In this document: positions 6,449 to 14,301 of the stretch, in pieces
How the letters are laid out: each line of letters opens with the position of its first letter
Position numbering within the stretch: position 1 is the first letter of the stretch
Assembly: GCA_022563455.1 (NCBI GenBank)
Contig: JADFNI010000023.1
Coordinates: forward strand, 1 to 17,718
Direction: 5' to 3'
DNA: 17,718 nt
Source of the DNA: Nanobdellota archaeon
GTDB lineage: Archaea; Nanobdellota; Nanobdellia; Pacearchaeales; GW2011-AR1
The notes under the pieces: generated by a model
What the model saw: only the letters and a program-made list of their open reading frames with translations
Databases searched by the model: none
Told to the model about the DNA's origin: nothing
Program-made: the position numbers and the translations under genes

Positions 6449-8401
6449 ATGCAGATAGAACATCATGATTTCAAGTTAAAAAGCAATTTTGAACCTAGTG
6501 GTAGTCAGCCAGAGGCAATTGCTTCTTTAGTTGAGGGAATAAATAGTGGAAAAAATATGCAGACGCTTCTTGGGGTTACTGGATCTGGGAAGACATTTAC
6601 TATGGCGAATGTTATAAATCAGGTGAAGAAGCCAACTATTATAATTGCTCATAATAAAACTCTTGCTGCTCAGCTTTATGAAGAATTTAAGGAATTTTTT
6701 CCGGAAAACCGAGTTGAATATTTTATTTCCTATTACGATTATTATCAACCGGAATCCTACTTGCCTGCAAAAGATCAGTTTATTGAAAAAGATATGGCAA
6801 TAAATCCTAGGATCGAACAAATGAGACTTGCAACTACTGCTTCTCTTAGATCTAGAGAAGATGTTATAGTGATCGCTTCTGTTTCTTGTATTTATGGTCT
6901 TGGGAATCCAAAGAATTACTCTAGCATGGGTTTTGAATTAAAAATTGGGGGAGGAATCGGTCGGAAGAAACTGATCACTAAATTAATTTCTATAATGTTT
7001 GAAAGAAACGATATGGAACTCATGCCTGGGCGATTTAGGGTAAAGGGCGACACTATTGATATAATTCCTGGTTACTCTAATAATATTATTCGAATAGAGT
7101 TATTCGGTGATGAAATTGAAAGGATTAGCGAGATAGACAAGAATACTGGGGAGATTCTAGAAAAGATGAAATATTTTTATGTGTATCCTGCAAGGCATTT
7201 TGTTGTTCCAGAGGAAGATTTTGAAAGAGCTGTGGTTGAGATAGGAGAACAGTTAGAGACTGATTTAAAGGAAATAAATGACCCTTTGATTAAGCATCGA
7301 TTGAAACAACGAACAAACTATGACCTTGAGATGATCCAGGAGACTGGAACTTGTAAGGGAATTGAAAATTATTCAAGGCATTTTGATGGTCGAAGAAAAG
7401 GAGAGCAGGCTTTTTGTTTGTTGGATTATTTTAGGGATAACTTTCTAATAATTATTGATGAAAGTCACCGTTCAATTCCTCAAATACACGGCATGTACAA
7501 TGGAGATCGTGCTCGAAAAGAAAACTTGATAGACTATGGGTTCAGATTAACTAGTGCTTATGATAACCGGCCTTTGATGTTTAATGAATTTGAAAAATAT
7601 ATGGAAGCTAATTCTGTAATCTTTGTCTCGGCTACTCCTGGAGACTATGAATATTCTAAAACAGATAATGTTGTTGAACAAATAATTAGGCCTACGGGAT
7701 TAATAGATCCAATTGTTGAAGTGAGGCCAATTGATAGTCAAATCATCGATGTGAAGAGTGAAATTAAAAAGACAATAAAAAATGGAAATAGAATTCTTTT
7801 AACAACTCTGACAAAGAAATTGGCTGAAGAACTAACGGACTACTTGTCAAGTGAAGGAATAAGAACGAGGTACTTACATTCGGAGATTGATAATTTTGAG
7901 AGAACTGAGATTTTAAGACAATTGAGAATTGGAGATTATGACGTTCTCGTTGGGATAAACCTCCTTAGGGAGGGAATAGATCTTCCAGAGGTTGGTTTTG
8001 TTGGAGTGCTCGATGCAGACAAAGAAGGATTCTTAAGAGATGCTAGAAGTTTAATTCAAATAATTGGAAGGGCCTCTAGAAATTCGAGTGCTCGAGTTGT
8101 TCTTTATGCGGATAAGATGACTGGCTCAATTATCAAAGCAATGGAAGAAACTAAAAGGAGAAGGGAAATACAATTAGAATATAATCGGCAAAATAATATT
8201 ATTCCAAAAACGGTTATAAAACCTATAAAGGAAAAGACTGTCGAGGTAACAGATACAAAACATATTCCAAAGGCAGAAATTCCTAACTTAATAATCGAAT
8301 TAGAGGCAGATATGAGGGAGGCTGCGGAGCTTTTAAATTTTGAAGAAGCAATTAGTCTTAGAGGAAAAGTGAAAAATTTAAGAAAGAGGCTAGAAGAGTA
8401 A
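6449..8401 (+). CDS. uvrB: UvrABC excinuclease subunit B
   Basis: UvrB is the central helicase-like subunit that verifies damage with its beta-hairpin and hands DNA to UvrC. The full-length 650 residues contain: Walker A GVTGSGKT (42-49); the aromatic beta-hairpin region YYDYYQPESYLP (95-106); motif II DESH (337-340); motif III SATP (394-397); the REGIDLPEVG motif V region; and motif VI QIIGRASR. The C-terminal UVR domain (about 611-650, EADMREAAELLNFEEAI) is the UvrC/UvrA contact. Nothing is missing compared with bacterial UvrB. It lies 39 nt after uvrC on the same strand and 43 nt before the DUF2779 gene. The start ATG is supported by the -26 TATA-like box. Confidence 0.98.
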   Translation: MQIEHHDFKLKSNFEPSGSQPEAIASLVEGINSGKNMQTLLGVTGSGKTFTMANVINQVKKPTIIIAHNKTLAAQLYEEFKEFFPENRVEYFISYYDYYQPESYLPAKDQFIEKDMAINPRIEQMRLATTASLRSREDVIVIASVSCIYGLGNPKNYSSMGFELKIGGGIGRKKLITKLISIMFERNDMELMPGRFRVKGDTIDIIPGYSNNIIRIELFGDEIERISEIDKNTGEILEKMKYFYVYPARHFVVPEEDFERAVVEIGEQLETDLKEINDPLIKHRLKQRTNYDLEMIQETGTCKGIENYSRHFDGRRKGEQAFCLLDYFRDNFLIIIDESHRSIPQIHGMYNGDRARKENLIDYGFRLTSAYDNRPLMFNEFEKYMEANSVIFVSATPGDYEYSKTDNVVEQIIRPTGLIDPIVEVRPIDSQIIDVKSEIKKTIKNGNRILLTTLTKKLAEELTDYLSSEGIRTRYLHSEIDNFERTEILRQLRIGDYDVLVGINLLREGIDLPEVGFVGVLDADKEGFLRDARSLIQIIGRASRNSSARVVLYADKMTGSIIKAMEETKRRREIQLEYNRQNNIIPKTVIKPIKEKTVEVTDTKHIPKAEIPNLIIELEADMREAAELLNFEEAISLRGKVKNLRKRLEE

Positions 8402-8413
8402 AGATCTCTAAAA

Positions 8414-8422
8414 CTTTATAAG
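8414..8422 (+). promoter_or_regulatory. TATA-like box of the Cas4-like/DUF2779 gene
   Basis: CTTTATAAG is centred 27 nt upstream of the ATG at 8445. This is one of the best TATA matches in the window. Confidence 0.55.
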
Positions 8423-8444
8423 TAATTAATTCTCTAAGGTTCTC

Positions 8445-9938
8445 ATGATTGGAAAAAATTGGAAAAAATTGTTAACGAAATCTAATTATTTATTGGGTCT
8501 TCAATGTCATAAATTGGTTCACGTAAAACTTTATGATAAAGAAAGAATTCCAAGCCCTGATGATTCTACAATGTATAGATTCGAGGCTGGAAACATTATA
8601 GAAGCCATGGCTAAAACTCTATTTCCAAACGGAATAGATGTTCCAAGAGACGACTTTGTTCGAAATTTAGAATTAACTGAGGAACTTTTGAAAAAACGAC
8701 TTTCTCTTTTTGAGCCATCGTTTAAATTTGGGCAAACTTATTCCAGAGGAGATGTTTTGGTTCCAGTAGGTGAAAATGAATGGGATATTGTAGAAATAAA
8801 AAGTGCTACAAAAGTAAAAGATATAAATTTGCATGATGTTTCCTTTCAAAAATATGTATATGAAAATTGTGGTCTTAAGATAAGAAAATGTTTTTTAATG
8901 TATATTAATAAGGAATATGTGAAGCATGGTGCAATAGAAGCTGATAAATTATTTGTAAAAACTGATATAACAAAGGAAGTTGGGGATTTAAGCGTTGGTA
9001 TTGAAGAGAGAATACAAAAAATTTTAGATGTAATAAATAATGAAATTGAACCTAGTTATGAAATTGGAAATCATTGTAGTGATCCTTATAACTGTCCAAT
9101 AAAAAAAGAATGTTGGGCGGATCTTCCAAATGGAAATATTTTAGAGTTTTATAAAAAAGAAAAAATACAATGTTTTGATTTGGGAGGTGGAAAATTAATA
9201 AAAATTCCAAAAGTGCCTGATTTTTATTCGGAAGGTAAAAATCCTATTCAAAAAAAGATGACAGCTATTCGTATGGGAGAAAATTTTGAAAAACATGTTT
9301 TTCAAAACTTTTTTCAAAACTTAACTTATCCAATCTATTATTTAGATATTCAAACGATAAATCCTGCTATCCCAAGATATGATGGAATGAAGCCTTACAA
9401 AAAAATTCCATATCAAATATCTATTCAAATTCAGGAGTATAAAGATTCCGATTTAACTAGCGTTTCATTTCTAGCAGAAAAAGATGAAGATCCTAGAATA
9501 AAATTTCTTAATATATTGAAGGATACCTTAGGGGATGTCGGTACAATTTTAGTATATGATTCTACTAAGGAACAAAGTATACTAAAAGGTTTGGCATGGA
9601 CCTTTCCTGATTTTAAAAACTTTGTTGGAAACATTACTTCTAGAATCAAAGATATTTGGGGAGTGCTTGAAAACTTTCACTATTTTGATATTGATGGAAA
9701 TTTAAAATCCCATATAAAATATCAAATACCAAAATTAAGTAATATAAATCATGAAAGTTTAAATGTTCGAACTGGGGAAGATCGTGGATTAGACTTTGAA
9801 AAGATAATATTTACAGATGAAGAAATTGAAATCTCAGAGATAAATGAGACTAGAGATAAATTGGAAAAAGAAGGACTACGCGATTCAAGGGATATGTCAA
9901 AGATATTGGAAGTTTTTTATGAGATTTCTAAAAACTAA
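8445..9938 (+). CDS. Cas4-like Fe-S nuclease fused to a DUF2779 exonuclease-like domain
   Basis: Two nuclease-like domains are visible in 497 residues. The N-terminal part (about 12-225) looks like a RecB/Cas4-family PD-(D/E)XK nuclease: D103 and E117-I-K119 give the D...ExK core and QKYVYE (135-140) the following helix. Cysteines C21, C211, C217 and C223 are spaced like a Cas4/AddB Fe-S cluster. The C-terminal part (about 290-497) resembles DUF2779, an RNase-H/DEDD-exonuclease-like domain, with LDIQTINPAIPRYDG (from 300), a conserved E376 and a DSRDM segment (480-484). The first DEDD motif is D-x-Q (D301, Q303) where the family usually has D-x-E, which may weaken or abolish that site. No CRISPR array is present. 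The gene sits between uvrB and a CYTH gene; a DNA repair or defence role is inferred. Confidence 0.82.
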   Translation: MIGKNWKKLLTKSNYLLGLQCHKLVHVKLYDKERIPSPDDSTMYRFEAGNIIEAMAKTLFPNGIDVPRDDFVRNLELTEELLKKRLSLFEPSFKFGQTYSRGDVLVPVGENEWDIVEIKSATKVKDINLHDVSFQKYVYENCGLKIRKCFLMYINKEYVKHGAIEADKLFVKTDITKEVGDLSVGIEERIQKILDVINNEIEPSYEIGNHCSDPYNCPIKKECWADLPNGNILEFYKKEKIQCFDLGGGKLIKIPKVPDFYSEGKNPIQKKMTAIRMGENFEKHVFQNFFQNLTYPIYYLDIQTINPAIPRYDGMKPYKKIPYQISIQIQEYKDSDLTSVSFLAEKDEDPRIKFLNILKDTLGDVGTILVYDSTKEQSILKGLAWTFPDFKNFVGNITSRIKDIWGVLENFHYFDIDGNLKSHIKYQIPKLSNINHESLNVRTGEDRGLDFEKIIFTDEEIEISEINETRDKLEKEGLRDSRDMSKILEVFYEISKN

Positions 9939-9944
9939 AATTTT

Positions 9945-9955
9945 ATTAAGTTAAA
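9945..9955 (+). promoter_or_regulatory. TATA-like box of the CYTH gene
   Basis: ATTAAGTTAAA lies about 16-26 nt upstream of the ATG at 9971, in the 32-nt gap after the DUF2779 stop. The region is AT-rich, so the exact box is uncertain. Confidence 0.35.
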
Positions 9956-9970
9956 ATCTTATCTTCCTTT

Positions 9971-10498
9971 ATGAATATAGAAGCAGAAATTAGAAGTTTT
10001 ATTTCAGAGGAACAATATAAGGAATTGTTAATCTTTTTTAAAGAAAATGCTGAGCAGATTAAGGAGGATTACCAAGAGTCTTATTATTTTGACTGTGATG
10101 AAGATTTAAGAATACAAAGAAATAATTTTCATTCTAAGATTTGGATGAAAAAAGGAAAAATTCATGATGATCATAGAGAAGAAATAGAAATTAAGTTTGA
10201 TAGGGATGAATTTGATAAACTAGAAACATTATTCCTTGCTTTAGGTTATAACATTGAAATAAAATGGTTTAGAAAAAGATTTGAATTCAAATGGGAAGAT
10301 ATTACTGTATGTTTAGACTTTACTAAAGGGTATGGTTACATTATTGAACTTGAAAAAATGTGTTCAGAAGAAACGAAAGAAAAAGAATTTGAATTGTTGA
10401 AGCAAAAATTAAAATCATTGAATGTAAATATAACTCCAAAAGAGGAATTTAACAAAAAATTTGAGTATTATAAGAATAATTGGAGATCGTTAGTTTAA
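9971..10498 (+). CDS. CYTH-domain protein (class IV adenylate cyclase / thiamine-triphosphatase-like fold)
   Basis: CYTH enzymes bind triphosphates inside a beta-barrel tunnel with metal ions. The 175-residue protein shows the alternating acidic start E4-x-E6-x-R8 (the family signature is ExExK, so the last position is Arg), basic strands KIWMKKG (56-62) and WFRKRF (99-104), REEIEIKF (69-76), and the C-terminal strand LDFTKGYGYIIELE (115-128) with acidic metal ligands. The charge layout is that of an active CYTH phosphohydrolase or cyclase. The product cannot be told from sequence: inorganic or organic triphosphatase activity is as likely as cAMP synthesis. It is the last plus-strand gene and ends 9 nt from the convergent helicase gene. 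Confidence 0.88.
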   Translation: MNIEAEIRSFISEEQYKELLIFFKENAEQIKEDYQESYYFDCDEDLRIQRNNFHSKIWMKKGKIHDDHREEIEIKFDRDEFDKLETLFLALGYNIEIKWFRKRFEFKWEDITVCLDFTKGYGYIIELEKMCSEETKEKEFELLKQKLKSLNVNITPKEEFNKKFEYYKNNWRSLV

Positions 10499-10507
10499 TT
10501 TTTAATA

Positions 10508-12664
10508 CTAATCTTGATTAACAATCTCTAAAATCTTTTTTCCATATCTTACAAGCTTTGCAGGGCCAATTCCGTCAACCTTGATGAGCTCATCGGCATC
10601 ATTTGGCAACCTCATTGCAATTCCTTCAATAGTGGAATTTGTAAGGATTGTATATGCTGGAAGCTTGCTTTCTAGACTAATTTCTCTTCTCCAAACAGTT
10701 AGTTCTTCAAGAACTCTTTCATCAATGTCTTCACTCAAGATTTTTTCTTTTAAGCGAGGAGTGGAAGATTTAGAAACAGCTTGTCCTAGCATTAAGAGCA
10801 TTGAATCTGTAATGAAGTAGGTTGGTTTTTTACCAACATATGTTAAATAAAGAATCTCTTTTGCCCTTGAAATTGCAACATAAAAGATTCTTCTCTCTTC
10901 TTCAATCTTATCATAATCTTCGGTCTTAATCATTTCAATTGCTGGATGATCTGATGCTTTGCAAGGAAAATTTTGTTCATTGCATCCAATAACAAAAACA
11001 ACTTTTGCTTCGAGACCCTTTATTGCATGGATTGTTGCAAGTATTACATCTCCATAAGACCCTTCTTTTGGATCTCTAACTTCATCAGTTTTAACTACGT
11101 GATTAATTCCTCTTACTTTCATTACAGAGGATAACTCCATTAGTTGCCTGTTTGTCCTTGCTAGAACAAAAATCTGATCTCTAGAATATTCGCTAGTTAA
11201 AATTTTGTTTACAATATATGTCCTCTCTAGTTCTTCACTATCAAACTCATTCATTTCAATCTTTGAAGTTAGTTCATTGTGGTGTTCCAAATCTTGAAGA
11301 CCTAATTCACTGATCGAATTATTCATAAATTTTACAATTTCTTTAGAACTTCTATAATTTATTGTGAGGTTAATAACTTCCACCTCATCTTCGCTATATT
11401 TTTTTTCAAAATCTAAAATATAATTTATATTTGAACCTCTCCACCCAAAAATTGATTGCCTAGGATCTCCGACTGCAAAAAGGTGATTAGAATCTATTAA
11501 ATCTATTAAATCTATTTGCATGGCATTTACGTCTTGATATTCATCAACTAATACATATTCAAAATTTGGAATGGCATCTTTTCTAACTTTTAAAAAATTA
11601 ATAGCATCAATTAATTGATCAGAATAATCTCGTAGACCTTGCATTTTCATATGGTCTTTTAAATACTTTGTAATCTCATAAATCATTTTTGCATTACGTT
11701 TATTTTTCATTTCTGCTTCAATCGAAAAATCAAAGTGCTCATTTCCAGTTACCTTAAAATAATCCATGACTGAAAAACAATCGTTCATGAAACCATTGAC
11801 GAGTTGATTTCCTGTTTTAAATTTTTTCTGAGAAGGAGTGTAATAGTCATCTATTGCGCTTCCCATATCAATTCCAAGATTTCCAAGGGCCATATTCATT
11901 GCAAGAATTTTGTCTGCGTAGGACTGGACCCTAATTTGTCTTCCATAAATTTCGGCCTCATACTTTCTTAGTATCCCTTCACAAAAAGAATTGAATGTGT
12001 GAACTAGAATGTCTTGAACCCCTAAAGTATGTAGCCTTTTTTCCATTTCTAGTCTTGCTTTTCTAGTAAATGTAATTGCAAGAATTTTTCTTGGATCTAT
12101 TCCCTTGTATTTTACTAAAAATTCAATTCTTTTTGTAAGTACGGTTGTCTTTCCGGATCCTGCTCCTGCAACACAAAGGATCTTTGAATACTCACTTATA
12201 ATTGATTTTTTTTGTTTATCATTAAATTCGTTTAGAAAAAAATCCATCTCCTTAAATCGTTCTTTGTCTTCTGTGCTAATTTTTGTTTCATTATACCCTA
12301 CTTTATTCTTTAATTTTTTTGAAGGAAGTGTCGGATTTGTAATTTCATTTCTGCCTCTAATTGTTAATTTTAGAACTTTTATAAATGAATTGTAGTCGCT
12401 TACAGATAGTTCAATCATTCCATTTTTTACAAGAGAATCAATTTCTATAATAATTTTGTTTTTGTTCCAATCAAGTTTCCCAAAATTATTAAGCTCATCT
12501 AAATTATTGCTGATTATAGATTTATTTTTATAGTCTCCTATTAAGAAATCTGCTAAAAGATTTTTTCCGACTTGAAATGGGATCTCCATTAAGGATCTTA
12601 GGATATAAATGTAATCTAAAGAAGAATCTCTCTTGTGTATCTCAATCATCTCTTTTGTTTCCAT
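10508..12664 (-). CDS. UvrD/Rep-family SF1 helicase with N-terminal RQC-like and C-terminal HRDC domains
   Basis: The motor is a 3'-5' SF1A helicase. Walker A GAGSGKTT is at 167-174, motif Ia ITFTRKA at 197-203, motif II DEYQD at 374-378, motif III GDPRQSIFGWRG at 399-410, motif IV NYRSS at 436-440, motif V TIHAIKGLE at 544-552 and motif VI RRIFYVAISRAK at 591-602. All catalytic residues are present. Residues about 15-110 resemble the RQC winged helix of RecQ (ILRSL...PFQVGKNLLADFLIGD, FGKL, LKLTIRG). Residues about 655-716 are an HRDC domain (LPAYTILTNSTIEGIA, VDGIGPAKLVRYG). The RQC/HRDC pair is normally found on RecQ (SF2), though HRDC also occurs on actinobacterial UvrD2. A role removing excised oligonucleotides after UvrABC is inferred. 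The start ATG at 12664 has a TATA-like box 25 nt upstream, overlapping the end of the matrixin gene. Confidence 0.93.
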   Translation of the reverse strand: METKEMIEIHKRDSSLDYIYILRSLMEIPFQVGKNLLADFLIGDYKNKSIISNNLDELNNFGKLDWNKNKIIIEIDSLVKNGMIELSVSDYNSFIKVLKLTIRGRNEITNPTLPSKKLKNKVGYNETKISTEDKERFKEMDFFLNEFNDKQKKSIISEYSKILCVAGAGSGKTTVLTKRIEFLVKYKGIDPRKILAITFTRKARLEMEKRLHTLGVQDILVHTFNSFCEGILRKYEAEIYGRQIRVQSYADKILAMNMALGNLGIDMGSAIDDYYTPSQKKFKTGNQLVNGFMNDCFSVMDYFKVTGNEHFDFSIEAEMKNKRNAKMIYEITKYLKDHMKMQGLRDYSDQLIDAINFLKVRKDAIPNFEYVLVDEYQDVNAMQIDLIDLIDSNHLFAVGDPRQSIFGWRGSNINYILDFEKKYSEDEVEVINLTINYRSSKEIVKFMNNSISELGLQDLEHHNELTSKIEMNEFDSEELERTYIVNKILTSEYSRDQIFVLARTNRQLMELSSVMKVRGINHVVKTDEVRDPKEGSYGDVILATIHAIKGLEAKVVFVIGCNEQNFPCKASDHPAIEMIKTEDYDKIEEERRIFYVAISRAKEILYLTYVGKKPTYFITDSMLLMLGQAVSKSSTPRLKEKILSEDIDERVLEELTVWRREISLESKLPAYTILTNSTIEGIAMRLPNDADELIKVDGIGPAKLVRYGKKILEIVNQD

Positions 12665-12683
12665 GATAATTTAATTCATCAAA

Positions 12684-12694
12684 GCTATTTAACT
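12684..12694 (-). promoter_or_regulatory. TATA-like box of the SF1 helicase gene
   Basis: On the minus strand this reads AGTTAAATAGC, centred about 25 nt upstream of the helicase ATG and overlapping the stop codon of the upstream matrixin gene. It would allow expression independent of that gene. Confidence 0.45.
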
Positions 12695-13629
12695 TTTATG
12701 GGTGTCGAGGTAATCATTTCGGCAAGGTTGTTTGTTTCATCAAATTCCCTTACTCTGTTATTATAATCGACGACAAATTCAATTTTATCAACGCTTGCGG
12801 AAGGGAGTTTTACATTTGTGGCCCTAAGGGTTCTTCCATATCCTATACCAATTGAATCTAGTGAAATTGTTTGTACAATTTTTCCTTCTGCTAAGATTGT
12901 AAGACTGATATTATCAATTCCAATTAAACCTTCGTTTAAAATTGTTATATTGAAATCAAGATATCTTCCTTTTTTTGAAGCTGTTAGTTCGTCAATTACG
13001 GCATCTGGCAAAGCTTCTATAGAGTAAAGATTTCTTATGATGTCTATCATATCTGGAGTTATTCTTTGATTGCAATTGGAAACATTGTACATTATGCTGT
13101 CTTTGTTATTAATATGCCCAAAACCGAAAACGTGTCCGATTTCATGTACCTCAACAATTGGATAGCTACATTGTGGATCTCTATAAAGGGATATCTTTCC
13201 TTTTTGAATTGTTTTAAACTGACTCGTGTTAATTATTCTTGAAGGTCCTCCTTCCCCTGCTGCAAAAAGTCTTTCTCCAAGATCAATATAATCTTCTGAA
13301 CATCCAATTGAAATATCTGCATCCTGATTACTCTCATGAAAGCTAATTATTTTCATCTCTTCCTCAAAAATATCGAATGCTTCTTCCATAAAACTTCTTC
13401 TTAATTCTGAACACATAGGATCTATAAAATATGAAATATCGTTGTGGTTAAATCTTAAATTTTTTGCAAAAACTGGAGTTGTTCCATAATTGACAATTGA
13501 AACTGCTTTTGGATCATCACTATTTAACTTCATCACTATTGATTCTATAGGAACGCTTTGGTATAGAAAACCAGCTGATAAAAGCATTATGGAAACTGCA
13601 AATATACCCAAAATTAATTTCTCGGCCAT
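12685..13629 (-). CDS. matrixin-like zinc metalloprotease with C-terminal CARDB domain
   Basis: A probable exported or membrane-anchored protease of 314 residues. Residues about 5-23 form one hydrophobic segment (signal peptide or anchor). The catalytic motif HEIGHVFGFGH (162-172) supplies the three zinc-binding histidines and Glu163, and DSIMY (177-181) supplies the Met-turn of metzincins. C73, C110, C154 and C186 could form disulfides outside the cell. The region after about residue 205 (ALPDAVIDELTAS...) has the look of a CARDB/Ig-like adhesion module, ending in the typical VREFDETNN segment (about 293-302). No clear matrixin propeptide cysteine switch is seen. The start ATG at 13629 is supported by a TATA-like box 26 nt upstream. 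Confidence 0.88.
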   Translation of the reverse strand: MAEKLILGIFAVSIMLLSAGFLYQSVPIESIVMKLNSDDPKAVSIVNYGTTPVFAKNLRFNHNDISYFIDPMCSELRRSFMEEAFDIFEEEMKIISFHESNQDADISIGCSEDYIDLGERLFAAGEGGPSRIINTSQFKTIQKGKISLYRDPQCSYPIVEVHEIGHVFGFGHINNKDSIMYNVSNCNQRITPDMIDIIRNLYSIEALPDAVIDELTASKKGRYLDFNITILNEGLIGIDNISLTILAEGKIVQTISLDSIGIGYGRTLRATNVKLPSASVDKIEFVVDYNNRVREFDETNNLAEMITSTPIKVK

Positions 13630-13648
13630 TATTCAATGTGTCAATTTA

Positions 13649-13660
13649 GCTATTTATAGG
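13649..13660 (-). promoter_or_regulatory. TATA-like box of the matrixin gene
   Basis: On the minus strand this reads CCTATAAATAGC, centred 26 nt upstream of the ATG at 13629. It is a near-ideal archaeal TATA box, in the 43-nt gap after the MBL-fold gene. Confidence 0.55.
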
Positions 13661-13672
13661 TTTGTAAGAGGT

Positions 13673-14257
13673 TCAAAGTTCATCGTGTCCTGGACAAAGT
13701 TCAAGATTATATTTATCTATTAGTTTCATTATTTTTTCAAGTGAGAACTTCATTTCTTCTGGACTTGAATTTGGAAGATCAAATCTACCTATTTTTATGC
13801 AGAACAAAGTATCTCCTGTATAAATGAGCTTTCTTTTTTTATCTACGAAGACAACACAACCCCTTGTGTGACCAGGAACAGGTACTACATCGATTCCTGG
13901 AAACTTCTTAGGAAGGGGCAATACTTTTTTATTTAAAATATCATGGACTGCCTTTGGAAACTTATGTCTATGAAAATATTTGTGCTTGTGTTTTCTGTAA
14001 TCTTCAATTTCAGCGGCTGCGGCGTAGAATTTTGCATTTGGAAATATGTCTACATTTTCACAGTGATCATAATGAAAATGTGTTAGAATTACAATTTTAA
14101 TGTCTTTTAATGGGATAATTTTTTCAATTTGAGCCTTAACATATTCTACTGTATCTTTTTTTCCAGTATCAATTATTATTGGTATTGGTTTTGTGATTAA
14201 ATAACAATTAGCGTACCCCTTAATCTTATAAGTATCTGAAGCAATTTGTATCACCAT
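13673..14257 (-). CDS. metallo-beta-lactamase-fold hydrolase (glyoxalase II-like)
   Basis: A 194-residue MBL-fold hydrolase. The metal-binding set is complete: HFHYDH (60-65, giving H60, H62, D64, H65), H130 in VPGHT, D149 in YTGDT, and H191 in CPGHDEL at the very C-terminus. The compact size and single domain fit the broad glyoxalase II-like/hydroxyacylglutathione-hydrolase-like group rather than a true beta-lactamase or an RNA-processing beta-CASP enzyme; no beta-CASP insert is present. The natural substrate is unknown, with thioesters being common in this group. The start ATG at 14257 is supported by a TATA-like box 25 nt upstream. No signal peptide is seen, so it is cytoplasmic despite its secreted neighbours. 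Confidence 0.92.
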   Translation of the reverse strand: MVIQIASDTYKIKGYANCYLITKPIPIIIDTGKKDTVEYVKAQIEKIIPLKDIKIVILTHFHYDHCENVDIFPNAKFYAAAAEIEDYRKHKHKYFHRHKFPKAVHDILNKKVLPLPKKFPGIDVVPVPGHTRGCVVFVDKKRKLIYTGDTLFCIKIGRFDLPNSSPEEMKFSLEKIMKLIDKYNLELCPGHDEL

Positions 14258-14275
14258 AACAATAAATAAAAAATA

Positions 14276-14287
14276 GCCTTTTAATTC
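14276..14287 (-). promoter_or_regulatory. TATA-like box of the MBL-fold gene
   Basis: On the minus strand this reads GAATTAAAAGGC, centred 25 nt upstream of the ATG at 14257, in the 44-nt gap after the coiled-coil gene. Confidence 0.5.
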
Positions 14288-14301
14288 TTTTCTAAGGAGT
14301 G

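Noticed and set aside
9431..9649. A 72-codon frame antisense within the DUF2779 gene
   Set aside because: No promoter-like box at the expected distance, no domain, and full overlap with a conserved coding region.
8445..9938. A cas4 gene belonging to a CRISPR locus
   Set aside because: No CRISPR repeats and no other cas genes are present, and the protein carries a C-terminal DUF2779-like domain not found on adaptation Cas4.
13673..14257. A beta-lactamase (antibiotic resistance) gene
   Set aside because: The metal-binding motifs are shared by the whole MBL fold; length and layout fit a glyoxalase II-like housekeeping hydrolase and no signal peptide is present.
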